The notes under the pieces were generated by a model that was not told the DNA's origin, searched no databases, and saw only the letters and a program-made list of their open reading frames with translations. The translations under genes and the position numbers were made by a program. A stretch of DNA of 64,000 bases from Rahnella inusitata (GTDB lineage Bacteria > Pseudomonadota > Gammaproteobacteria > Enterobacterales > Enterobacteriaceae): NCBI RefSeq assembly GCF_003263515.1, contig NZ_JYDE01000014.1:92612-156611 (forward strand), given 5' to 3'. Below are positions 35,195-44,235 of this stretch, piece after piece. How positions within the stretch are numbered: the first letter of the stretch is position 1; every line of letters starts with the position of its first letter.

Positions 35195-36774
35195 GCCTGT
35201 TAACCGTAACAAAACTGTCTGTGGTTTCCGCCGGTAAAAACCCGCGCACGTTAGTCGATAATGTCTCTTTCACGGTCAAACGCGGCGAAGTGCTGGGGCT
35301 GATTGGTGAATCCGGTGCGGGGAAATCCACCATCGGGCTGGCGATCCTCGGGCATTGCCGTCAGGGGATGCGCATTGAAACCGGCAGTATTCTGTTCAAC
35401 GGGCAGGAGCTGACCACGCTGTCCGACCGCCGCTTACGGCAGGTGCGCGGACGGCATATCGCCTATGTGGCGCAGTCCGCTGGCGCGGCCTTTAATCCGG
35501 CGATCACCTTGGGCGAACAGGTGATTGAAGCGTCGCTGAGGCATAAAGTGTATGACCGCCAGCAGGCGCAGGCGAAGGCCATTGAGTTGTTTGAACTGCT
35601 CGGTTTGCCGCAGCCTCAGCAGTTTTATCAGCGCTATCCGCATCAGGTTTCCGGTGGGCAGTTACAGCGCGCGATGATCGCTATGGCGCTGTGCGCAGGA
35701 CCCGAACTGCTGATTTTCGATGAGCCGACTACCGCGCTGGATGTCACCACGCAGCTCGGCGTACTGAAAGCCATCAGTGATGTGATCCGCATTTTCGGCG
35801 TGGCGGCGATTTATATCAGTCACGATCTGGCGGTTGTCGCGCAAATCAGCGATCAGATTATGGTATTGCAGCAGGGCAAAACCGTGGAACAGGCACCGGT
35901 AGAACAGCTTCTGACCCAGCCGCAGCAGGATTACACCCGCCGCCTTCTGCATGCGCAGGGCGAGGTAAAAAAGCCACAAACCGGCGAGGCACCGGTCGCG
36001 CTGTTTATCGACAACATCAGTGCCCGCTACCATGCGCAGGCGGTTTTGCAGAATGTCTCACTGACCCTGCCTCGCGGTCGCACACTGGCGGTGATCGGTG
36101 AATCCGGCTCGGGGAAATCGACGCTCGGCAAAGTCATTTGCGGGCTGCTCAGCCCGGAAGCCGGAGAAGTGAGTCTGGAAAGGCAAACACTGCCCGCCAG
36201 TTTGCGGCAGCGCAGCCGTACGCAACTGCGCGACGTGCAGCTAATCCATCAGATCCCGGATACCGCCCTGAACCCGAAAGAACGCGTCGGCAGCCAGATC
36301 GCCCGCGTGCTGGCCTGTTTCTCCGATCTCAGCCGCAGCCAGCGCGACACACGCGTCAGTGAGTTGCTGGCGCAGGTCGGACTGCACGCTGAACTGGCGG
36401 AACGATTTCCTTCTGCGCTTTCCGGCGGCCAGAAGCAGCGCGTCTGTATTGCGCGGGCGCTGGCGGCGCAGCCGAAACTGATTGTGTGTGATGAACCGAC
36501 GTCGGCACTCGATCCGCTGGTCGCCCGCGACGTGCTGGCGTTGCTGCGTAAAATCCAGCAGGACACCGGCATTTCCTATCTGTTTATCACCCATGATTTG
36601 CAGGTGGTGCGCGAAATTGCAGACGACGTTGCGGTACTGAAAGCAGGCAGGATTGTGCGTCAGGGGCCGGTTGCTTCTACACTGGTGGAACCGCTGGATG
36701 ATTACACCCGCGAACTGCTGCGTTCGGTGCCAGAAATGCGCGTCGGCTGGCTGGAAGAAACCCTGACTGCCTGA
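35191..36774 (+). CDS. Dpp/Opp-type ABC ATPase, two fused nucleotide-binding domains
   Basis: This cytoplasmic ATPase of 527 residues joins DppD-like and DppF-like halves. Half one has Walker A GESGAGKST near residue 36, signature VSGGQLQRA, and Walker B LLIFDEPTTALD. Half two has Walker A GESGSGKST near 304, signature LSGGQKQR and Walker B LIVCDEPTSALD. Fusion of the two ATPases is known in this family (YejF, GsiA). The ATG at 35191 overlaps the permease stop. It completes the importer downstream of the methyltransferase. Confidence 0.93.
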   Translation: MSLLTVTKLSVVSAGKNPRTLVDNVSFTVKRGEVLGLIGESGAGKSTIGLAILGHCRQGMRIETGSILFNGQELTTLSDRRLRQVRGRHIAYVAQSAGAAFNPAITLGEQVIEASLRHKVYDRQQAQAKAIELFELLGLPQPQQFYQRYPHQVSGGQLQRAMIAMALCAGPELLIFDEPTTALDVTTQLGVLKAISDVIRIFGVAAIYISHDLAVVAQISDQIMVLQQGKTVEQAPVEQLLTQPQQDYTRRLLHAQGEVKKPQTGEAPVALFIDNISARYHAQAVLQNVSLTLPRGRTLAVIGESGSGKSTLGKVICGLLSPEAGEVSLERQTLPASLRQRSRTQLRDVQLIHQIPDTALNPKERVGSQIARVLACFSDLSRSQRDTRVSELLAQVGLHAELAERFPSALSGGQKQRVCIARALAAQPKLIVCDEPTSALDPLVARDVLALLRKIQQDTGISYLFITHDLQVVREIADDVAVLKAGRIVRQGPVASTLVEPLDDYTRELLRSVPEMRVGWLEETLTA

Positions 36775-36786
36775 TCACAAGGAAGA

Positions 36787-37434
36787 ATGATGTTACGCAA
36801 AGTGCACTTTTTCACCCTCCCGGCGCTGGTGGCGTCGGTATTTCTGCTCACCGGTTGCCCGCCACCTTATGAGAATGAGCAATGACAACGGCCTTCAACG
36901 ACACAGGAAGGCGTACGGGCGGCGATGGTCAAATGTGGCTATCAGTTCAGAACCGTGACCTACGAACCGGATAATTTCACCGCACTGCGCTTTCAGTGTA
37001 TGCATAAGCAGGGATTTACCTATAAAGGCGGTTTCGATTTTTGCGACGTCAGAACACAGCTTCCGGCCTGTGTAGCGCAAAAGCGCGGGCATGAACTCAG
37101 CCTGAAAGAACTTGAGGCGCTGCCGTTTGACGCTGACAGAGGTTTTTATGACATCAAACCTGAAAGCGGAATGAAGGAATACGATCAGGTCAGCTGGCGC
37201 AGAAAAGGCGCATCACAACATTTCTCGCATGTCAGTGAAAATCAACGAGAGGCAATACCCGTTATGTACGCCTGTGGTTATCCACATCCGCTGGGATCGA
37301 ACCCGGTTTCACCTTCCATTGGTCGCGCTGCACAGGCGCAAAAATGTATGGATGAAAAGGGCTTTGAACCGGTCAACAAACTGCAATTAGTGTGTACTGC
37401 CTATCCGCAGGTGACTGGCTGCCCTAAAGCGTAA
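36787..37434 (+). pseudogene. Lipoprotein gene interrupted by an in-frame TGA
   Basis: From ATG at 36787, behind AAGGAAGA, the frame encodes a signal with a lipobox (FLLTGC, Cys24). A TGA stop follows at 36883-36885, after 32 codons. The same frame then stays open to 37434 and encodes a Cys-rich domain (MVKCGYQFRTV, FDFCDVRTQLPACV, MYACGYPHP, QKCMDEKGFEP). Without the stop it would be a 215-residue secreted lipoprotein with about ten Cys. I do not recognise the family. A Trp codon TGG mutated to TGA would explain it. Confidence 0.82.
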
Positions 37435-37440
37435 TTTCCG

Positions 37441-37474
37441 TTTATAACGTTACTTTGTTCAGTAACGTTATAAA
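37441..37474. repeat. Perfect 14-bp inverted repeat after the lipoprotein gene
   Basis: TTTATAACGTTACT and AGTAACGTTATAAA pair perfectly around TTGTTC. It begins six bases after the lipoprotein stop. There is no strong T run beyond it, so it is a weak terminator candidate or an mRNA end-protecting hairpin. Confidence 0.8.
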
Positions 37475-37515
37475 TTCATTCACCTCTCTTTACACTTTCC
37501 CGTAAATATCCCGCC

Positions 37516-37542
37516 TAAAGTTCCCCTTATTCATACCGATAA
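37516..37542 (+). promoter_or_regulatory. FliA (sigma-28) flagellar-class promoter
   Basis: TAAAGTTC at 37516 and ACCGATAA at 37535 are separated by exactly 11 bases. Each matches the sigma-28 consensus (TAAAGTTT, GCCGATAA) in seven of eight positions. It lies about 112 bases upstream of the chemoreceptor start, in the right direction. Chemoreceptor genes are standard FliA targets. Confidence 0.85.
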
Positions 37543-37653
37543 CTCATTTGAATTTAATAATCATTAGAAAGTAGTCCCGCTATGTAATCATCAATATTTT
37601 GAATTATTTTTCATTGTATTTGTTTTTATTGGCCCGGAAATAAGGGAAATAAC

Positions 37654-39324
37654 ATGTTTAAACTGATCAACAATATGCGCGTGGGCAGCCGCTTAGGTGC
37701 CGCATTCGGCCTCATCATCCTGCTTTTAATCATCGTCAGTGCCACCGCCGTCATAAAAATTAGCAGTATTAACAGCAGTATTGAGCAAATTGTAAACGAC
37801 CGTTATGTGAAAGTCCGTCTGGCATTTGATGTTCGCGACGGGGTGAATGACCAGATAAAGTTTTTGCGCGGAATAGTCATTGATACTAAAAATCCGGAGC
37901 AAAATAAAAAACGTTATTTACAGCTCGACGACACCATCAAACAAACCAATCTCGCGATGGATAAAATTGCCGCTATTCAGTCCACCCCGACCGGTAAACA
38001 AAAAATTAAAGCACTGCAGGATGCCAGTGATGTCTTTGAAGCGGGTAAAGAAGAACTGATACGTTTAGCCCAGGCCGGTGATGTGGAGGGCGCGACAGAA
38101 TATGTGCTGCGTAAACTCACCACTTCTCAGAATGCCTATCTGGGGCTGGCGACCGCCTTTGCTGATTCTCAGGATGCGCAGTTACAAGCCGAAGGTAAAA
38201 AAGCCGTCGCCGATGGACAAACCGCGATTGAGCTGACGCTGGTCTTCTCCCTGATTGCCGTGCTGCTGGCAATGATCATGGGGTATTTCCTGACCCGCTC
38301 GATCATCCGTCCGCTCGGTACCGCCGTGCAGGTGGCTGAAAGCGTGGCCGCCGGAGACCTGACCACAGAAATCCGCGTGACCTCCTCCGATGAAACCGGC
38401 CAGCTCATGCAGGGGCTGAAAAATATGAACGAAAATCTGCTGCGCATCGTGACTGAGGTCCGTTCAGGCACGCAGGCGATCAGCAGCGCGTCCAGCCAGA
38501 TCGCCGCCGGTAATCTGGATTTGTCCTCGCGTACCGAAGAGCAGGCCAGTTCACTGGAAGAAACCGCCTCGGCGATGGAACAGATAACCGCCACCGTAAA
38601 ACAGAATGCCGAAAACGCGCGTCAGGCTAATCAGCTGGCGGCACAGGCATCACGCGTGGCCGTCGAAGGGGGCGAAGTGGTCGGGCAGGTGGTCAGCACC
38701 ATGGAGGGAATCAACGTTTCTTCACGCAAAATTGTCGATATCATTTCTGTGATTGACGGCATCGCCTTCCAGACCAACATTCTGGCGCTGAATGCCGCGG
38801 TAGAAGCTGCCCGTGCTGGTGAACAGGGGCGTGGTTTTGCGGTTGTGGCCTCTGAAGTCCGCAATCTGGCGCAACGTTCTGCTTCTGCGGCGAAAGAAAT
38901 CAAAGTACTGATCGACGATTCGGTATCGAAAGTCGATAACGGCACGCAACTGGTCGCCAAAGCCGGTGCCACCATGGCAGAAGTGGTGTCCAGCGTGAAG
39001 AACGTGACGGATATCGTCGGCGAGATTTCTATCGCCAGCCATGAGCAAAGCACCGGAATCGAAGAGATCAACAAAGCCATTACACAAATGGATGAAGTGA
39101 CGCAGCAGAACGCCGCGCTGGTGCAGGAAGCCTCGTCGGCAGCGTACTCGCTGAACGAGCAGGCCGAGCGTCTGGCGGAATCGATCAGCATCTTTAAAGT
39201 CAGCGCCGCGGCGGTAAATACTGCGCTACGCCAGCCGTCGCCGCTGAAAAGACCTGCACTGTTGTCTGGCCGCGCGCGTTTACCGGCTGATAAAACTGAC
39301 GAAGGCTCCTGGGAGACGTTCTAA
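37654..39324 (+). CDS. Methyl-accepting chemotaxis protein
   Basis: This inner-membrane chemoreceptor of 556 residues has a first membrane segment near residues 17-36 and a periplasmic four-helix ligand domain to about 188. A second membrane segment near 190-211 and a HAMP domain follow. The cytoplasmic part has the methylation helix (EEQASSLEETASAMEQ) and the conserved tip GEQGRGFAVVASEVRNLAQRSA. It ends with WETF, the CheR/CheB tether type. A FliA-type promoter lies upstream. The ligand is unknown. Confidence 0.95.
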   Translation: MFKLINNMRVGSRLGAAFGLIILLLIIVSATAVIKISSINSSIEQIVNDRYVKVRLAFDVRDGVNDQIKFLRGIVIDTKNPEQNKKRYLQLDDTIKQTNLAMDKIAAIQSTPTGKQKIKALQDASDVFEAGKEELIRLAQAGDVEGATEYVLRKLTTSQNAYLGLATAFADSQDAQLQAEGKKAVADGQTAIELTLVFSLIAVLLAMIMGYFLTRSIIRPLGTAVQVAESVAAGDLTTEIRVTSSDETGQLMQGLKNMNENLLRIVTEVRSGTQAISSASSQIAAGNLDLSSRTEEQASSLEETASAMEQITATVKQNAENARQANQLAAQASRVAVEGGEVVGQVVSTMEGINVSSRKIVDIISVIDGIAFQTNILALNAAVEAARAGEQGRGFAVVASEVRNLAQRSASAAKEIKVLIDDSVSKVDNGTQLVAKAGATMAEVVSSVKNVTDIVGEISIASHEQSTGIEEINKAITQMDEVTQQNAALVQEASSAAYSLNEQAERLAESISIFKVSAAAVNTALRQPSPLKRPALLSGRARLPADKTDEGSWETF

Positions 39325-39340
39325 AATCCGGGAAATATTT

Positions 39341-39847
39341 TCAGGTAAAACGTGAAACTTCTGACGCCTGCGGTTCGGGCGTCAGAGGTGCAGCAACTAG
39401 TGTTTGTTGAGATAGATGTCCGGACGCGATCGCCCACGCGTAATCCGGCGTATTGACTGGCTCATAGCCAAACTTCTTGTAAAGCCACGGCGCCGTGGTG
39501 GTAAACAGCATCATGCGACGCAATCGCGCGGTAACCGGGTGTGACTGACAGCATTCCACTAACCATCCCCCCAGATTTTTGCCCTGATAATCCTCGAGAA
39601 CATACACATCGCACAGGTAGGCAAAGGTGGCATAATCGGTGATAAATCTGGCAAAACCAATCTGTTTGTCTCCGTCGAACAACCCGAAATTCAGGCTATT
39701 GGCGATGGCATCGCGCACGGTCTGTTCATCAATACCTTCCGCCCAGGTCGAACGGGTCAGGTAATGCTGGATGGCTGAAATATCCATCTTTTCAATGTCT
39801 GTGGTGATGAGGTACCCGTCTTTCGTCCAGCATTGCACATCTTTCAT
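39341..39847 (-). CDS. GNAT-family N-acetyltransferase
   Basis: This 168-residue GNAT protein has the core LCDVYVLEDYQGKNLGGWLVE near residues 77-97, with an acetyl-CoA loop similar to QxxGxG (QGKNLG). The C-terminal part APWLYKKFGYEPV is typical of small single-domain acetyltransferases. The ATG at 39847 has GGTGA upstream; a GTG at 39856 is possible. The substrate is unknown. It is divergent from yebG and convergent with the chemoreceptor gene, 16 bases from its stop. Confidence 0.9.
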   Translation of the reverse strand: MKDVQCWTKDGYLITTDIEKMDISAIQHYLTRSTWAEGIDEQTVRDAIANSLNFGLFDGDKQIGFARFITDYATFAYLCDVYVLEDYQGKNLGGWLVECCQSHPVTARLRRMMLFTTTAPWLYKKFGYEPVNTPDYAWAIASGHLSQQTLVAAPLTPEPQASEVSRFT

Positions 39848-39930
39848 TGATATCACCGTATAATGAGCCCGTTAAAATACTAACGTAAAAATTTAAATGT
39901 ATGATGTCAACGTCATCCATTGTTGATATG

Positions 39931-39946
39931 CTGTATATAATTACAG
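39931..39946. promoter_or_regulatory. LexA (SOS) box of yebG
   Basis: CTGTATATAATTACAG has the CTG-N10-CAG form and AT-rich core of a LexA operator. It lies 17 bases upstream of the yebG ATG. In E. coli yebG is a LexA-controlled gene. Confidence 0.92.
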
Positions 39947-39963
39947 TATAAGGAGTGAGAATC

Positions 39964-40335
39964 ATGGCTGTTGAAACAAAATTTGTTGTCGTCAGAAAAG
40001 GTGAAGAAAAAATGACATTTGCCAATAAGAAAGAAGCGGACGCCTACGACAAAATGCTCGACATGGCAGATGCTTTTACTGACTGGCTGTTACAGAGCGA
40101 AATCGAGATCGACGAGGTTCTGGCGGAAAACATTGCGCTGCACCTTGCCGAGCAGAAAGATACCGTTCAGCATATCCTGCGCACCAGCAAACTGCCGGAA
40201 GCAGAAACGGCACCTGCCGACGTGAAAGCCGACGCTGAAACAGCAGAAGAGACACCTGTTGAAGACGCGGACGTGGCAGAATACACCGAAGACGCTGTAA
40301 AAACGAAAAAGGTTCGCGCGATTAAAGCGGCCTGA
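39964..40335 (+). CDS. yebG: YebG, SOS-induced DNA damage-inducible protein
   Basis: The N terminus MAVETKFVVVRKGEEKMTF is characteristic of YebG, a LexA-regulated protein of poorly known function. The 123-residue protein is mostly helical and ends in an acidic Ala/Glu/Asp tract and a short basic tail (KTKKVRAIKA), longer than I recall for E. coli. The ATG at 39964 has AAGGAG upstream; a start at 39955 is in frame but less likely. A LexA box lies just upstream and a strong terminator downstream. Confidence 0.93.
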   Translation: MAVETKFVVVRKGEEKMTFANKKEADAYDKMLDMADAFTDWLLQSEIEIDEVLAENIALHLAEQKDTVQHILRTSKLPEAETAPADVKADAETAEETPVEDADVAEYTEDAVKTKKVRAIKAA

Positions 40336-40347
40336 TGAAAAAACAGA

Positions 40348-40388
40348 GCCCCGCTGAACACATCTCACAAGGTGTTCAGCGGGGCTTT
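40348..40388. terminator. Terminator between yebG and the M48 peptidase gene
   Basis: GCCCCGCTGAACAC and GTGTTCAGCGGGGC pair perfectly over 14 bp around a ten-base loop, followed by TTTTC. It lies between convergent stop codons and can end the yebG transcript. An AC-rich A-containing left flank makes action on the other strand possible. Confidence 0.92.
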
Positions 40389-40401
40389 TCGTTACCGGCT
40401 T

Positions 40402-42257
40402 TTAGCTTTGCGCAGCGGCAGCCTCTTCCTCTTGCTGCAACGCACGCACCGTCTGGTGACGATGCCAGTAATAACCCAGCGTATTTTTAAACCCTTCAAT
40501 TTCCTTTTTCAGACCTGGCAGGCGGATCTCACTGCGTTTTTTCCCTTGCGCATTCGGCTGGACGTGTTGCAGATACAGCACCTCAGTGCCGAACTGGCGG
40601 ATCACGTTGATGTTCTTCACGTTATCCCACTCCAGTAATTCCCCCGTTTTAGGCTTTACGACGCCCTGATAGGTGATCTCGATTTGAGAACCATCTTTCA
40701 GCGTAAAGGCCACCGGCGGGAAATGTTTTAGTACCAGCGCCGTCTCTTCTTCGCCCTCAGGCTGATAACGCCACGCCAGACTTTCTTCATGTACCGATGA
40801 GAAATCACGCTCGTACTTCTGCCACAGCTGCTGCTCAATCTGTTCGGCAACCGGCATCAGATCCACCCAGCTTTCAGCAGGGGGTTCAGCTGCAATCGCG
40901 GCATAGCCCAACTCTTCCACGTGGTAATCGACGTTGCGCATTCTTTCCGTCAGCGGCGGGTGGGAGTCAAACGGGTGCGGTACATCCTGCTCGCGCATCA
41001 GGCTGATAAAGTCTGGCGAGCTGACGTGTTGCGGCAGACCTGCGGCTATCGCTTTGCTGATCCCCAACTCGTTCTCATGCAGGGTTTTGTTATCGAACAG
41101 GGTACGTTCGACTTCGCTGCGATAGCTGGCATAGGCTGAGATTTTAATCAGTGATTCGATAATCGCGGCAGGCGTGGTGTGCGTCGCTGCGCTGCGATCG
41201 GCAATGAACTCACGTTCACGGCTGTTACGCTGCCATGCCAGTTCGAACAACATGCGGTACAGGCACAGAGGATAAAAGACGATAAGCGTCGCGACGTTCT
41301 GACCCATCAGGTGCGTATACATATCAAAACGGTGCAGCTTCGGCCCGAGCAGCGCGCCTGATGCGGTATCGCCTTCATGCAGATGTGTCAGCTCATGCAC
41401 CATCACGCCGTCGGCCTGTGCGGTGGTCAGCTGGCGCAACAGGGGGATACTGACGTACAACTTGCGGCCACTCAGTGGATGCTCGTTGACGCTTAGCGGC
41501 GCTTCGGTCACATAGAAGTTAGTATCAATGCCGGCAATGATATGGTCAGGCGGTGTCGTTCCGACTTTGGCCGCCAGCGTATCAATACGTGCCCACAGCG
41601 CGGGCGCGGCGTCGCGCGTTACGACTTCACCTTCGATCCCGTCTTCACGCGGCAGCTTTTTAAAGATGCCTTTGATCATGTAGAACATCCCGGCCAGCAC
41701 CAGCAGGCGACCGCCATCACCAGTTTTGGATAGTAGGTTTGCGTGAAGAATGCCGTGCCCCAGAACGAGAGCCAGACCAGCATCGCACCTTGCACTAATA
41801 CTTCCAGCGCACTGGCCAGCATCAGGAAATGACGGGCCAGTGTCAGGCTCAGCAATTGTCCCTGGCGATTCCTGAAAGCGAGGGCGCTGAACAGCAACAC
41901 CATCAGCAGCACAACAGCGCTGGCGATAAGCGTCCAGAATGCCACTTTGTCCATCATGTAGAATTGCCACAGTTCGGACTTCTCGGCGCACACCGCATTT
42001 TTATAATCGAGCAGATCTTCCGACACGGGGCCGCAGACGCTGGAGGGTGGATTTTGTTGCAGGAAATCCGTCAGTTTACCGACGTCCTGATTTTGCCCGC
42101 GGGCGTCATCAATAAAGATCTGAGTATATTGTTGGTTAAGCTGATTACTGCCGTATTCAGCAAATACCAGCGTGATGGCGGGGATCAAAAATAGCGTGAC
42201 CAGAAGCCAGAAGAATACCTTTGCATAACCTTTTTTCAATGCCGTTAATTTATTCAA
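40402..42257 (-). pseudogene. M48-family membrane metallopeptidase, interrupted by a -1 frameshift
   Basis: The N-terminal part starts at the ATG at 42257. It has a membrane segment near residues 15-34, an extracytoplasmic loop with paired Cys, and two more membrane segments, then runs out of frame near 41706. The rest, in another frame, carries the zinc motif HELTH and the downstream REREFIAD of M48 peptidases, ending at 40402. Adding one C to a CC pair near 41706 (GCCTG to GCCCTG) joins the two into a protein of about 618 residues. It may be a real lesion or a sequence error. Confidence 0.85.
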
Positions 42258-42536
42258 AATAGAAACTCGCTAACTGTCTGTTAGAGGGACAAGCTGCTTA
42301 TATCAGGCAATACCGAAAGAAGGATTAACGGCATAAGGGGAAATGCGCGAGATCCTTCTCTGGCGTGCATCAGCTATATTAACTTTATGAATTGTGAAGC
42401 GTTGCTATAAGACGATATTTTATCCGTCGCGACAAGCTATTATTTGTTTTTCGGATTATTTACCTTGCGAATAGCGCGCATTGCAGTTGCAGTCTGCAAT
42501 TGTTTCAGAAACGGCGAGGGTAATTTGAGTTAAGTT

Positions 42537-42896
42537 TTATTTCATCGGATTGATTCGATGCCGGAAATGAGGCGGATAAACCATCATGTCTGATGGCCAT
42601 GAATATTCAATGTTTGATAAAACCAATAATGCCGCAAACCACCACCATAGCCAGGGAAGGCCACTGCATGGGAATATAAAAGAAGTGGTGTCGAACACCG
42701 TCATCATAATTTTTCTGTTGATTATCAATCCCATAACCGTATTGATAGCCGCGCCAATGCCCACGCCTAACAGGAACTGCATTAATGAGACATCACCCTT
42801 TTTCACACTCGGATCGGGCCATAACCACATTAACAATAGTACAGTAACAATCGGCATTAAAAGGGTCATAATACCGGCGCCGCGATATATCAGCAT
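42537..42896 (-). CDS. Small multi-span membrane protein, unknown function
   Basis: This 119-residue protein is hydrophobic, with three likely membrane segments (TLLMPIVTVLLLMWLW near residue 10, FLLGVGIGAAINTVMGLII, and LPWLWWWFAALLVLSNIEYSW). I do not recognise a family. The ATG at 42896 has AGGAG eight bases upstream; a start at 42914 is less well placed. It is divergent from another small membrane protein gene, 87 bases away. Confidence 0.7.
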   Translation of the reverse strand: MLIYRGAGIMTLLMPIVTVLLLMWLWPDPSVKKGDVSLMQFLLGVGIGAAINTVMGLIINRKIMMTVFDTTSFIFPCSGLPWLWWWFAALLVLSNIEYSWPSDMMVYPPHFRHRINPMK

Positions 42897-42983
42897 GCAA
42901 GAACTCCTCGCCATTATCGAAAAAATACGCTAATTTCGACAGAGATTATGCATTATTCGATTTGAAACTCAAGGATATCAGCC

Positions 42984-43325
42984 ATGATAGTATGGAGCGG
43001 AGTAGGGTTTTTTATCGCCGTGTTGATTTCGATTACCTACGTATTTTTAAAATGGATTGTCGATATCATTTGGCAGGAAGGTTATTTTTCTGCGCATTTA
43101 TGGGCAACAGGGGCTACATTTATACTGGCATCTATTCTGTGCTGCATTTTTGTCTACGCGATCAAACAGGAAAAGCTCCTGGCGTACGTGGCAAAGATGA
43201 CCGACAGTCAGCCGATGTTTGAACCGGAAAGAACGCACAAATTCTTTTTTATCCCGGTACGGTATTGGCCACTTATTTTGTTTTTAGTCGGCTCGGGAAT
43301 ATGTATTCGCGATCTGATGAAATAA
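42984..43325 (+). CDS. Small membrane protein, unknown function
   Basis: This 113-residue protein has three hydrophobic segments (GVGFFIAVLISITYVFLKWI, ATGATFILASILCCIFVYAI and YWPLILFLVGSGICI). AAGGAT precedes the ATG with good spacing. No family is recognised. It is divergent from the other small membrane protein and 82 bases ahead of the exported protein gene; shared promoters are unclear. Confidence 0.72.
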   Translation: MIVWSGVGFFIAVLISITYVFLKWIVDIIWQEGYFSAHLWATGATFILASILCCIFVYAIKQEKLLAYVAKMTDSQPMFEPERTHKFFFIPVRYWPLILFLVGSGICIRDLMK

Positions 43326-43407
43326 CCCTCTCTATATTATGGGTACTCCGCGCACTGTCGCAGGGTAATTCATACAGAGAATTTTTACAGGAAGAAGGGA
43401 GTTCTAC

Positions 43408-43962
43408 ATGAAGTTAAGAAAATCAATCAATCTGATGGGATCATTGTGCCTGCTGACGGTACTCGGCGGCGCAGCCACACTGGCTAGCGCAGCGGAAGTG
43501 AAAGCACCGGCAGCCGCAGCCACCACCCAAACTGTGACGTTGCTCAACGGTAAACAGGTATTTAACCTGACGGGTTATGAAGTGCAGCCTGTGCCGGGCG
43601 GTGGTCCGGGTAAAATGTACGTCAGCAAGCAGGAAAAACGCGTTCTGCTGATTGGCGAAGATGACATCCCGCTGGTTGCCCGTGCCGCCAGCGATGCTGA
43701 TTTCCTTGAAGGTATGAAAACGATCAAGGATAAACAGAAACAGGCTTCACCAAGCTACACTGTGACCAGCGAAAAGATGGAAAACGTCAAAGGGCTGGAA
43801 GTTGACCACATCGAAGCCACAGATAAAATGGACGGCAAAGATGTTCTGCAGGCTACCTTGCTGGCTGCCGGCGAGAAAAAGTTCACCGTGATTCAGGTGA
43901 TCTCTGGCGCAAAAGACAAAGCAGGGCACACCGCTGCCGTGAACAACATTCTCGGTAAATAA
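43408..43962 (+). CDS. Exported protein, unknown function
   Basis: The 184-residue product has a signal peptide of about 28 residues (LCLLTVLGGAATLASA before AEVKAPA). A linker rich in Ala and Thr follows, then a globular domain with VTLLNGKQVFNLTGYEVQP, MYVSKQEKRVLLIGED, and VDHIEATDKMDGKDVLQATLL. It should be periplasmic. It faintly resembles DcrB-like exported proteins, but I cannot assign it. GAAGAAGGGAG precedes the ATG and a terminator follows. Confidence 0.8.
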   Translation: MKLRKSINLMGSLCLLTVLGGAATLASAAEVKAPAAAATTQTVTLLNGKQVFNLTGYEVQPVPGGGPGKMYVSKQEKRVLLIGEDDIPLVARAASDADFLEGMKTIKDKQKQASPSYTVTSEKMENVKGLEVDHIEATDKMDGKDVLQATLLAAGEKKFTVIQVISGAKDKAGHTAAVNNILGK

Positions 43963-43987
43963 GTTACTGTAATGTCGATGTCTTGAG

Positions 43988-44023
43988 AAAGCCCCTGTGG
44001 AGGTCAATGCCGCAGGGGCTTTT
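43988..44023. terminator. Terminator after the exported protein gene
   Basis: AAAGCCCCTG pairs with CAGGGGCTTT (44013-44022) around a 15-base loop. It follows the stop at 43962. It also sits just beyond the end of the possible leftward gene remnant, so it could serve both directions. Confidence 0.85.
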
Positions 44024-44035
44024 GCGTATACAGGC

Positions 44036-44235
44036 TTATCCGAAGATCCACTGTACGCTGATGACGAAAACAGACGGGATGCTGATCCCGCTTCCCCCCC
44101 AAAGTCGTCGGTGAAGTTGTACTGAATCGCGTGATAAATATAAGGTGAGAAACCATTACCGGTGACTTTCTTGAAATTGTTATACGATCCGTGATCAATG
44201 AATACATAAACTTTTCCGGTTAAGGAGATCCACTG
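44036..44235 (-). pseudogene. Possible leftward gene remnant, beta-strand-rich
   Basis: On the minus strand a protein-like stretch reads GKVYVFIDHGSYNNF, then GFSPYIYHAIQYNFTDDFG. At a run of seven G (44094-44100) the frame is lost. Adding one G continues to GISIPSVFVISVQWIFG and a TAA at 44036, just ahead of a terminator. Alternating hydrophobic and aromatic residues suggest the end of an outer-membrane barrel. No start is visible, because the serine hydrolase gene begins at once on the other strand. It may be a truncated gene or chance. Confidence 0.35.

Noticed and set aside
42480..42501. Inverted repeat ATTGCAG-N7-CTGCAAT as a terminator
   Set aside because: Short arms and no T tract on either strand.
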